From Rotaria sp. Silwood1 (taxonomy: Eukaryota > Rotifera > Eurotatoria > Philodinida > Philodinidae), in assembly GCA_905250075.1 (NCBI GenBank), contig CAJNOP010000043.1, forward strand, positions 740,772 to 804,771: a stretch of DNA of 64,000 nucleotides, given 5' to 3'. Below the pieces are notes generated by a model, which worked only from the letters and a program-made list of their open reading frames with translations, was not told the origin of the DNA and did not search any database. Below, piece after piece: positions 1-10,629 of this stretch (position 1 is its first letter; each line of letters begins with the position of its first letter). Both the position numbers and the translations under genes were made by a program.

Positions 1-2
1 TA

Positions 3-2539
3 TTTGCCGAAATCTTGAAAATTAGTGATTGTTAGTTTCTTTGATAAAAATAGTATTTCTTCATATGAATTGTTTAGGTACGAAATTCTATTGTACTATA
101 AATGATATATTAACTAGTGATGGTGAATTTTGGGTTGAACGAGAATTTTCAGCTGAAAATGAACGAAAATTTTATCAATTTATTGATATACTTTCATTAT
201 TTGCTACTAGTTATGAATCATTAAAAGAAGTTTATATTGGTCAATTAGTAGCATTACATTATGAATCATCTTGGCATCGAGCATTAGTAGTATCGAAAAG
301 TGAAGGACCAACAATAAATAAACAACCAAGTGCACGTGTTCGACTTGTTGATTATGGTTCATCATTATATGTTAATGTTTCACAACTTAAATGGTTACCT
401 GAACAATTTTATTTATTTCCTTTTAAAGTAAATATATACTTTTGTGAACGATATTTAAATTTAAAAAAAAAAGTATATTTAATGATTTGATTTTTAGGCA
501 GTTGAATGTGTGTTTAGTGAAGCTGTAAAACCAACTTTTTCCGATACGGTTCGTCTTACATTTAAACAACTTGTACTACATAAACGATTACGTGCTACTG
601 TAGTAAGTATTATTTTTAAAGAGAAAAATATTTTCGATTTATTATTATTAATAATTTAGTATGATAGAGATGGTAATCGTATTTGTGTATTATTAAAATG
701 TAAAACTGAAGAAGGTATTATTAATGTTTATCGATATTTACGTGCACATGAACATAAATCAAAAAATGGTCGAATGCTAGATGACGGTGCTATAGTACAA
801 TGCTTACATAATACTATTTTTAATAATAGTAATTCTGGTTATCAATCAACGATATCAAATAAATCAATGAATACATCTATAAATTTAACATTACCTATTT
901 TATCACCACCATCACCAATTAAATTAACACGTGATCAACTTGAAATAAGACGAAAAGAAATAAAGAAAATTTATAAAGAACCTTATGATGAAAATAATAA
1001 TAGTATGATTTCAAGTGGAAGTAATGGTAATATATCTATGTAAGTTAATGAATTGAAAGATAAAATAGAAAATAAAATACAATTTTATATTGACAAAATG
1101 TACAGAAAGAAAAGTTCTTATGTTAAGTCCATTTCTGACTAGATTAATTTCAGAAATTAATCTGACATATATTATTTTATTCAAAGCTAACTTATTAAAA
1201 CTTGCAATGATTATTAATATTTTATGTGCGCATTGCGAGATTCAAAATCTGCTTAAACAAAAAGAATAGCAAAATTTTGTGTGAAGAGAATTCGTCTATT
1301 AAAAGTATATGAGGTGAGCGTAGAATAATCGATGAAAAATAGAGATGAAAGCTCATACAGACATAAGGCATCATTCATGAATATAAAATCTTAGAATAAA
1401 GAAATTTTCAAGTATCAATTATTGTTTATTTACTCATAAGTCGTGTCCAAATCTAGATTATAGGAGATAAATGAAAGAAGAATACCCTTGTTTAGCAGCA
1501 GACTTTGGACAAAAAGATGGTCTAAAGCAGAGCTCTTGCACTCAATTCCTTGAGCTTCTCATACATACTAGCTAGCCATATACTAGTAACGAGAGTAGAT
1601 GCATGTCACAACGTTGTCAGCATGATATCAGCCGCATGGTCTGAGAAGAAGAGCAATTAGTGACCTGTCCAAAACCATTTCATGCCTGGTGTACTGAAGT
1701 TTAAATACATTATTTTATGATTTTGTTTCGAACAATGCAATCACTTAGTCGTGCATAAGATAAATGATTCTTTCTCTTTAAGATGTATAATCGCTCTCAA
1801 AATTGATCGTACCATAAAAAGGTGACTTTGATGTCCTGATATGTCAACAAAGATTCATTATAATGAAGTACGAGTTTTGACAAAATGTAGCTCACGTTTC
1901 ATAGTTTATTTTCACAAGGTATTATCTCTGTCTACTGAGAACCTGCTGTGGCAGACAAAAAAAGATACTCAATATAATGTTCTTTGATATAGCTCTCAAA
2001 ACAAAAACCAGTTCATTTTACAGTTTCAAAAAGAAAAAAAAATCATTATGTATAGTGATGCGATTGATAATGTGATCGATCAAGTTCTCTTTTAGTAGTG
2101 GTCTCGGATATCAGTTACAAAAACTATTTCAGAAGTTAGTCTTATTAAATCTTTCACAATGTAATTCGTTCGACACTATAGAAAATTTAACTAGAATGTT
2201 TAGTTTTTGTCCTAGTGACTAAAACTGAATGATTGTTGTTTTGAAGTTTACATGAAATTTTTTTATGAAGTGTGCAATCAATGTTGAATTTCAGTGTACG
2301 TTGAAGGTAAGTCGTATGTACAGGTGATACATATTTTTGAATTATCTTCAACTAAAAATAATGATATATATATATACATATTAGTTGATTTATGACGATA
2401 TAAATCGTATGTCTTTCTTTATTTTAGTAATGCTGTAAAAGACAATAAGAAGGTTCCTTCATCATCATCTCAAAGTACACCATTCTCAGCTGGTACAATC
2501 ATCACACCGGTACCTCGTCTTTCATTCACTCAACAGTGA
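3..2539 (+). CDS. Tudor-domain protein, 3' part (5' end outside window)
   Basis: Exons 3-30, 78-427, 498-602, 660-1039 and 2428-2539 join in phase and give 324 residues ending in TGA. The second exon starts with a Tudor-like strand (FWVE). It is followed by IGQLVAL, SWHRALV and VRLVDYGSSLYV, the aromatic and DYG pattern of a Tudor barrel that binds methylarginine or methyllysine. The flanking segments (VRLTFKQLVLHKRL, GIINVYRYLR) fit the SN-like half of an extended Tudor domain. Such proteins usually act in germ granules and piRNA pathways; here that is family knowledge only. The tail is rich in N, S and T and has no domain I recognise. An in-frame TAA lies inside the GTAAGT donor at 1040, so an unspliced form would end at 1043, 37 codons shorter. 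The exact paralogue cannot be named. The gene converges on the NHE8-like gene with about 226 bp between stops. Confidence 0.82.
1520..1716 (+). repeat. Dispersed repeat family B, copy 1 (inside Tudor intron)
   Basis: This segment of the 1388-bp intron 1040-2427 matches the reverse complement of about 36125-36303. Shared blocks begin at AGCAGAG.TCTT, run through a near-identical core around TCACAACGT.GTCAGCATG, and continue through TTAGTGAC.T.CCC. No ORF or terminal repeat is visible. It is probably a relic of a non-autonomous element. The remaining sequence of this intron shows nothing coding. Confidence 0.55.
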
Positions 2540-2745
2540 GCAAAAAATTCAATTGTTGATGAAGACCAAATAACCCTGGTTTTTTTTTATATACAAAGAT
2601 TGTTTAGTTTATCTTCTTTATGTTTTATATTTTACTCACGAAATAGAACAGAGCAACAAAAGAGAATAATGAATATACATATATATATATATCTTTCTTT
2701 AATTTATATTTTTCTTTCACAACATTTATCAACAACAACAACAAC

Positions 2746-2751
2746 AATAAA
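2746..2751 (+). terminator. Polyadenylation signal AATAAA for the Tudor gene
   Basis: AATAAA lies about 207 bp after the Tudor stop codon and just before the convergent NHE8-like stop. It is a plausible cleavage signal. The match is a short motif only. Confidence 0.4.
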
Positions 2752-2765
2752 ATAGAAAAAAAACA

Positions 2766-5700
2766 TTAAGTATCATGAGATGTAAAATTTATTCGTGTTG
2801 TATTTTTTGATTTTTGATTGATTGGTTTTAATTGAAAATTTTCTTGTCGTAATTGATTTACAACAAGTAATTCATCTTCACCATCTTCATCATCATCATC
2901 TTCAAGATCATCAATAAATGAAGATTTTTTTCCATTCGATGATAATAATGGTTTACGATCATGTTGTTTTATATCTTGTTCATCATTTTGTTTTAATGAT
3001 GGATTTCGTACAAGTAATGGTTTTATATAAAATTCATTTAATTTTTCTAAACCTTTCATAGTATTTGGTTTAGCAAAATGGATTTCATAATTGTCATTAT
3101 CATCATCATTCAAATTATGTTTTCTTTGATGCATATAATTCTCATCATCATTAAGTAATTCATCGAATTGAATTGTTTTACTCATCATTGCATGTAAATT
3201 CATATCATCAGATGATTCTAATGAATGTTGATGAGATGATGATGATGAATGTCGTCGAATAAATTTTACTACAGGCATGGTTAGACCACCAAGAACTAGT
3301 ATTGTAAATAGAACAGTTATTAGTGTAGTTGTAACAAGAGTTCGTTTAAGTTCTTCTTCACTTTCATTATAATATTGACCAACATGAACTGAAAGCGCAT
3401 AGGAAATGGCACCTAAACAAAGAAAAAAAATATTGAAATAAACAGAAAAATGTAGTATTTTGAGAAAACACTTTGTATGTGCGACATCCACTTACAGTGA
3501 GATATATGAGAATGGAAATGAAACTTAAAATCATAAAGTTATACTTGGTTTTTTATGTGACATAACCCAAAACAAATGTTCAGGTATCGGGATAAAACGG
3601 TGAACTACGTACGGATCATGATTAAAGTTTGTCAGTTTCAAAATTTTTTTCGACCTCATTAACAGAAAAATTTCAGACTTGTATCCAATCAGTTCCAAAT
3701 TTAGGATTAAACCGACAGACTCTAATTGTGACAGAAGATGTTGGTTTTATATGATCATAAATCGTATATATGAACAATGTCTCACTATTATATAGATAAA
3801 CTACTTCCTTATTGCATTTTTGTACGATTAAGTAAAATGAGATTGAAGAAATATATCTCAAAAATGATAGAATAAAACAATTTCCTTGAGATTACCAATA
3901 ACAGCAACGTCTCATTTCACATCTTAATCCCACAAGAATAGTACTAACAGCTTTCTTTTACTGAGTTCAGTCTATTTCTTTACACGTCCTTTTTTTCATC
4001 ACATTAATGGTCTTATACAATTGTATACATTATCCTTTTCTCATGAGCCTACAATCTTCTGTTTTTGTTATTCTACATAAATTCATGTAGAAATAATCTC
4101 TGCTTTTATTTCTATCAAATATGGAAGTAATCATAGTTGCTAATAACAAAGCTTTATTCACATTATCTGCAAAACACATTTTTCAGTTAGTAAAAATAAT
4201 GAGATGTGCAAACGAAGAATAATAAAACTCTCTTTTTTCTTTCCGTAACAAATGAAATGTAACTAAATAGTTTTTCAGATATCCTTCGGCTAACGAAATT
4301 CTTCTTTATCTCAAATATATCATATCTTCTTATATATATATATCTTTTTTCTAATTCTACTTTTCACTGCTAATTTGCATCTAGTAGGATTAATCAGTAG
4401 TTTCTATTGTAAAAAATATTTTCCGATTGATCTAATAACTCCGACGATTAGATCAAGTGATATTTTTCTGTTGTATGAAAATATAAGTTATTCATAAGAA
4501 GAAAAAAAAACAACCAATTGCTAACCTCTTAACCCAGCAAACCACATAATAAGTTGCATTGAAAATGTAATTCGATGATTTTTAGATCGAAAACAATTCA
4601 TTACGAATGATAAAGGAAAAACATGTGCTGCACGTCCAATTAATGTTAATAAAATAGTCCAAAAAATAAGTTTCGGATGAAATGCATGTTGATATTCAAA
4701 TATTCCCAAACCCAAATAAACAAAAACACAAGTTTCAGCTAAAAATGCTATTGTACGAAAAATTACAGTTATTGATTGACGGCCAACATTTGAAAGATTT
4801 TCATGTGTATAATGTGACATTGTTAAACCACATACAAGTATTGACATTATACCAGATAAATGAAATAATTCAGCAAACATATACGATGCATATGCAGTAA
4901 GAAGAAGTAATGAAATTTCTAATGATAATGAACTTTTATCAAATGCCAGATATTTTGTTAATAAGGCACTTGTTAAACCAAATAGAAGACCAAGAAAACC
5001 AGATGAATAAAACATTAAAGAAAATCGAGTAGAAATTTGCATTAAAGTTTTAATCGATGTAACAACTTGTGTTGTCCATGGTGTTGTTGTACTATTGATT
5101 TGTATAGCTCGTTTAAATTTTAATGATTCTATAAAGAAAAATTGTTTTGGAAATAAATATAAAATTATCATAGTTTTCAATATGATTTTTAGTTTTGATA
5201 ACTTACTTTGTCTTTTTCTCTTTAATGGAATATTATCTTTATCTAGATATTCATTGAAAATATCTGGGTCTACTCGGTCTTCAATGTTAGTATCTGTTAA
5301 AGGATATTTATTATCATTTTCATTTTCATTTTCATTTTCCAATAAAGCTGATATATCTCCTTTTGGTTCATAGAAAGATTTTTGTTCACCACGATGAACA
5401 AGATCATTATAATTTCGATGTCGAAGTGATGTTGTTACTGATGGAATTGTTGTAAAATTTGAACTTACTAATAAACCAATCATTGAATAACTTGTTAATT
5501 TAGTTGTATTAATATTTCCAAACTGTCGTTTTGATTCTACAATAACATTTGTTAATACAATAGCTACAGCATCATTTAAAATTGATTCACCAAAAACAAG
5601 CATATATAATAATTGATCAACATTAAGTACTTGAAATATCGATAAAATAGCAACAGGATCAATAGCTGAAAGAAAAGAACAAAACAAAAAAATAAAATTA

Positions 5701-6184
5701 TGTTAACAAATTTATTCGTACCAGAATTAAGTGATCCAATAATAAAACATTCTCTCCATGGTAATTTATATGATAAATTAATGATTCCTAATAAATAAAG
5801 ACCAACACCAGTAACTAATGCATTTATTGTTGTACCAAATATAGCAAATGTTGATATAGTTCCAAGATTTCGAAAAAAATTTCCTTTATGTAAATGATAA
5901 CCTTGTTCAAATATAATTGGTGGAAGAAAAAGCATAAAAAATAAATTTGAATTTAATAATGGTGATGATGTTTGAACAATTGTTGTTGATGTTTCATTCG
6001 TTTTTGACATCCATTGATTGTATAATTTAATAACTAAACCAAATATTCCACCAATATAAATAATTGCAACACTTTCAGGTAAATAATTAAAACGTTTACG
6101 AATAAGTAAATGAATGATTAAAACACATATTATCAATAATATAAGTAAAAGAAATATTTGTGTTGAAGATGATAATTCAGACAT
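2766..6184 (-). CDS. SLC9A8: NHE8-like sodium/proton exchanger (SLC9A8 type)
   Basis: Exons 5722-6184, 5207-5665, 4526-5128 and 2766-3412 (read on the minus strand) give 723 residues with closed phases. NHE8 exchanges Na+ or K+ for H+ at Golgi, endosomal and apical membranes. Visible landmarks are a hydrophobic N-terminus, AIDPVAILSIFQVL (about 155-168), FGESILNDAV (about 179-188, ion-binding helix), GIMSILVCGLTMSHYTHENL, and MWFAGLRGAISYALS (about 502-516). After these comes VLFTILVLGGLTMP, then a cytosolic tail with MKGLEKLNEFYIKPLL and an acidic stretch. The IMSIL..G..MSHYTHENLS and GLRGAISYALS blocks favour NHE8 over NHE6/7/9. A low-complexity insert of about 110 residues (around 210-305), with repeated EN, follows the FGES helix. 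Intron 5129-5206 is 78 bp and stop-free; intron 3413-4525 is long and holds a repeat copy. Confidence 0.9.
3800..3960 (+). repeat. Dispersed repeat family A, copy 1 (inside NHE8 intron)
   Basis: Within intron 3413-4525 this stretch aligns in the same orientation with 39212-39385 inside a MON2 intron. Shared anchors are ACTTCCTTATT.CATTTTTGTA, CTAAGTAAAA/TTAAGTAAAA, GAATAAAACAAT and a following AGCAAC.(T)C block. No coding capacity is visible. The copies differ at many sites, so the element is old. Confidence 0.5.
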
Positions 6185-6866
6185 TATTGCATATGCTGCT
6201 CAAACTGCGTAACGATGCATATACAAAGAAAAAACAACTTGAAGTTACCTATTTTTTTTTCTTTCTTTCTTTCTTTTTTTCCTGTCACTATTTACGTGCA
6301 CAGTACATCGAAAAGAAGAAAAAAATAAATTTTTTTTACCATCATCATCATCATCATCATGCTACTACTATAACTATTTTTGCTTTTAGCGTTCAGTCGA
6401 TCACTCGCTTTCTCTGCCTACTCGCTTCTTTTTTTTTTCTTTTTTTTCCTATAAGAAAAAAAAAATATTTCAGAAGGGGAGCATTTTTCCGACTAGAATA
6501 CAACAATACAAAAAAAAAAGAAGAAAAGAAATAGGAGCAACAACTCGTTGACGATGATGTAGTTGTCGGATCTTCAATAGTAATGTTCGCTCTATAGTTC
6601 GTACGTCTTTGCATACATTTTTTTCTTCTTTTTTTCCTTTCGCCCGTCTAGAACAATGAATAAGCCATATTACTAGTTCCCAATTAGAAGAGAAAAAAAG
6701 GACGAAAGAATTTATATGAGATCTATGGGAACTGTGGCTTGAAAGCACTAGATTGCTTTTCATAGAAAAAAGAACCATAAAGTCATAATGTTGTGTCATT
6801 GGATCATGAAAAAAATATGCCTCTATTTAAATCATGTTATTATTGAAATCAATAAGGTCAAATCGA
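6185..6866 (+). other. Low-complexity intergenic region upstream of the NHE8-like gene
   Basis: The stretch is dominated by T/A homopolymer runs, a CAT repeat near 6342-6362 and CTTT repeats. Reading frames through it are compositional (poly-F, poly-K) and not believable proteins. It holds the NHE8 5' flank and the 3' flank of the next minus-strand gene. On the minus strand a pyrimidine-rich stretch ending in CAG lies about 25 bp upstream of the NHE8 ATG and could be a leader acceptor. Confidence 0.5.
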
Positions 6867-9800
6867 TTATATTCGATATATAGACCGATGATTAAGTATT
6901 TTCTCTAAGGGACAGCTTTCAATGTCAATTTCGGTCGATTGCTTGTCTCGATTATTGATGTGAGAATGTTGATTACAATGTTTACTGTAATAGTGAATAG
7001 GCTGAAGCATTTTGGAATGAGTTTTGGTTTCATTCAGATGTGGATAATGCATAGCTTCAATGATGACAGGATAATCTTTTGAATTGATTAGTGCATTGGA
7101 AAAAGGAACAATTTTATTCAATGGTTCTGTATGTGGATGTATTTGTTGAACGAATTTTTGAGACATTTTATTCAGTGATCTTATTGATGTAATAAATGTA
7201 TTGTCTTTGGCATTGTTACTCATATTCGATACTGCAATACCAGATGACAGACCTTCTTCTGAATGAATAGAATAAGTTTGTGTATTGGATTTCGATTTGG
7301 ATAATTTCGTCTTCTGACTTTTATTATCACTTATTATTGGGAATAGATCTGTTCACTTGTAAAATTAAAATGTCTGTTTTATTTACAATAGCACATGCCT
7401 ACTGTTAATGATTTAATAATTTCTTGATTTTGATTTTTTACTTGTTCTTGTACTCCAGTTTGCACAATTGGTTTTCTTTTGTTTCGTTCTGCTTTTGCGA
7501 TCGAGCTTGTTGATTCAAGTATTGAGTTTATTTTTTGTTCAATTCCAATTAGTGGGCATTTTTCTGTTGAATTAGTATCAAATGATACAAGAGTCGACAA
7601 TGAAACATTTGTTGAGTTAAGTTCTTTCGTTGATTTATGTTGTTGCACAGTCATCAATTGATCTTTTATAAACATTTCAGCAAAATGACTCTTGGATTTC
7701 GTCGATTTCAAAAGATGATTTTTAGTTGAATCACTACAAATGTTTACAATTATTGTCGAGGATATAGAATACGAACCATTCTGTATTTCTTTTATTAGGA
7801 AGTAAATATAAAGAAAAAAAAATGAAAAGTTTTACATTGGATTACTGGACCAATTTTGTTGATTTTTATTGCTTTTCTTAGATGATCGGTGAGATCTCGA
7901 TGAACTTTCTGATGATTTACTTTTCTTCTTTGTTAGTGATATATTTCCATGCTTTGTTAATCTTGTTTTATCATGCGATTGATTTGAGTTTTGTATCAAA
8001 TTTAATGATTCCTGTTCGAACTTCATCTGTTCTTTGCTAGGAGATGGTGACGTGCTTTTCAGCTTCTCATATGAATATCTAGATGAGAGTGATACCGTAC
8101 TGTCTTTTATCATACGATTCAGCGAAGCTATATTATTTACAACATCTATTTGCTCCGAAATACAATAGAAATGATAATAAATTCTAAGCAATGAAAAAAA
8201 ATACTTCGATATTTTTTGACTTTCCATTGATTACGTGAAATATCTTCCATAATTAATGTAGCTGCCTCATGAACATCAATTGCAGGCTACGTTGAAAAAA
8301 ATGTTTTTTTAGAAAAATATTTTTATTATATAAAAACCATCGCATGCAGTAACTGTTTAGCAGAACAAGTAGTAAATCGACAAATATTTTCAATCTAAAT
8401 CTAATGTGATATTCATCATTTCTAAAGAATTTAATACAAATACCTACCATATCTAAAGTAATAATAGTTCCTAGGCGATTGAATACTTCACGTATAACTT
8501 CATTAACAAAATCTTCAGTACATATTGGCTATTATAATTTATTTCCTTCATTAATTATAGATAGAATTTAAAAATGATCTACTTTCAATTTTTTTAAATA
8601 TGGATATTTCATTGCACCAATCATTTGTACTTGATCAATTGCTTCTTCTAGTGTTATCATTTGCTATTCATTCAAATTTAATTATAACGGATGAGTCATA
8701 AACAATGAACATTGTTAGTATTTAGCATTTTTCTCGGCAAATTTTCTACTAGAATGCACTAATTGCAATTCTTGGGTTGAGTTTAAGTGAATCCTTCATG
8801 TCTCTCAATATTTTCATGAGACTGCAAAAATTGAATTGTGGCAAATAAGCTCGAAAGCATCCTAAATAACTTCACTACTAGGTGCTATAGAATAATGCTT
8901 AATATCAAGTGTTTGGACAGAATATTGACCAAGATCATCTACGAACAGATGAAACAAGAGCCCTAGACACAAACAGTGTAGTCTAGACAACTACGCTTAA
9001 TTAAACATTGTCTTCACAAAACCAGAGCGAATTTAGCAGCAAGTATGCACTTTATACATCAAGGTCCAACCATGGTAAACGTAAGCAAAGTTGCCCACAC
9101 TCAAAGTATCTCGATTACATTGCAAGATTGATTGACAACGACACATTACCAATGATTGGCGAAATTAGAAAGGCCATTGCAAATTAAAAAAATTGCTACA
9201 AGATTATTATCGCTTGCAAACCATGCTTGTCTTCTGTCGAACGATAACGATTAGTGCATCCCACTTTCAATATAGTAGGGCAGGTTTTTGATAGATTTCT
9301 CGTTCGATTCTCCCAAAAATTTACATCTTTCACTTTAGTGAAACGTTCAATAAATTATTAGCTTGTATCTAGGTATAATGAAGTCTTCAGAAGGATCGAC
9401 CAAGACTTCACTATTATTGCTAATTCATCAGATAGAAATAGGCACAACTTGTTTGACACTTTGTACAAATGATCATCTTTCCTATCTAAAAACAATACCT
9501 CTATAGTTTACTTTTCAAACAAAACAACGTTCTCTTTCATAGGATTGAAAGTGTAAGATTTTCCAAAGATGACCTTTTGCACAATGCTCTAAAGGAATTC
9601 GAATAATTTCTATCTTCTTGATTAACAATAATGATTGTTTGTCTAAATAATTAAATCTAAGATTCTTCTGAAACCTTCATTAGAACTAGTTTCCGACTAA
9701 TAATTGATTGAAATCTAATATGAATAAGAGCACAGGTTGACACAATCATTTACAAAGTTCAATTCAAAAAGCTTGACAAATAAAAGGTATTTTGAAAGTG

Positions 9801-10440
9801 ATGTATTCTGAATCTATTCGCTTCGATGCACCTTTAATGAATAAGACAACCTATTCCGTTTAAATAAAAGATGTAAGTTTATATAATATCAAACGAAGGA
9901 TCTATCGCAAAAATTTGTCTCATTATGTTGAAAAGCTACAAGGGATTCTTTCTGAATCATCCATTATAAAATCCATGTAAAATTGTATCTTACATTTTTT
10001 TGAATAATATTCTTTGCTTCATTGTGTAAAGTTCGAATAACATCAGGTAACTATAATGGCATCAAAAAAGTAAATTTGTATTTTAGAACTATGACAAATT
10101 TCAAAACAAACTTCCGATATAACAATATTATGTTTAGCTTGTTCAATAACATAATTAACAATATATCGAATAAAGTCAATATCTCGAATATTTTTCTTTT
10201 GAATTTCATCCTAGATAAAATAAAATACTATTTACTATAAAGTTTTTCTTTTCAATCAACATGAAATAACGATTGTAAGTTTTGTTGACAATTTCCATAT
10301 CGTTGTTTCAATCGATCACATAATGATACTTAATAATTTAAAAATAAATTCTCAAAAATTCTGTTGTTTTTTTTTAAAATCCCTCAATAAATACCCGGTG
10401 ATTGATTTAATTTATATGTCGATGAAAATAATTCATACAT
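6867..10440 (-). CDS. Unrecognised 543-aa helical protein with S/K-rich C-terminal half
   Basis: Ten exons close in phase: 10395-10440, 10261-10328, 10124-10210, 9994-10050, 8583-8663, 8448-8528, 8221-8286, 7836-8152, 7387-7733 and 6867-7348. The first ~155 residues are short amphipathic helices (MYELFSSTYKLNQ, DFIRYIVNYVIEQAKHN, TLEEAIDQVQMIGAMKYPYL, DFVNEVIREVFNRLG) interrupted by six phase-0 introns. The remainder is serine-, lysine- and asparagine-rich and looks disordered. No catalytic motif, signal peptide or membrane segment is seen, and I do not recognise the family. The donor after residue 155 is GTCAAA with a weak acceptor, so the 8152-8221 junction is the least certain. Intron 8664-9993 is 1.3 kb. 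The ATG lies only 189 bp after the stop of the C2H2 gene on the same strand, so the two could share a transcript. Confidence 0.6.
8664..9993 (-). other. Long intron (1330 bp) without recognisable content
   Basis: This intron of the 543-aa protein gene separates two exons of 57 and 81 bp. It contains multiple stops in all frames. I found no terminal repeats or matches to the other repeats in this window. Its base composition looks slightly less AT-rich than the flanking introns, as in the other long introns here, which would fit an old insertion. Confidence 0.4.
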
Positions 10441-10629
10441 GATGAATTTGAAAAAAGAAATTAACTTATAATAACCAAAAATTTCAAATCAAGTAATATA
10501 TTATTTATCTTGTTTTAGCGGCAAGTCAAGTTGCGAATATTATTTATATACAACGAAAAAAAAAAAACAAACAAATGACAAGAAAAAGAAAAAAAAAAGT
10601 ATATTTAAAATAGATATCTATTTATATAA

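Noticed and set aside
6160-6614. Overlapping open frames on both strands upstream of the NHE8-like gene
   Set aside because: They consist of poly-F, poly-K, poly-H and S runs from homopolymer and CAT/CTT repeats; the frames are compositional, not coding.
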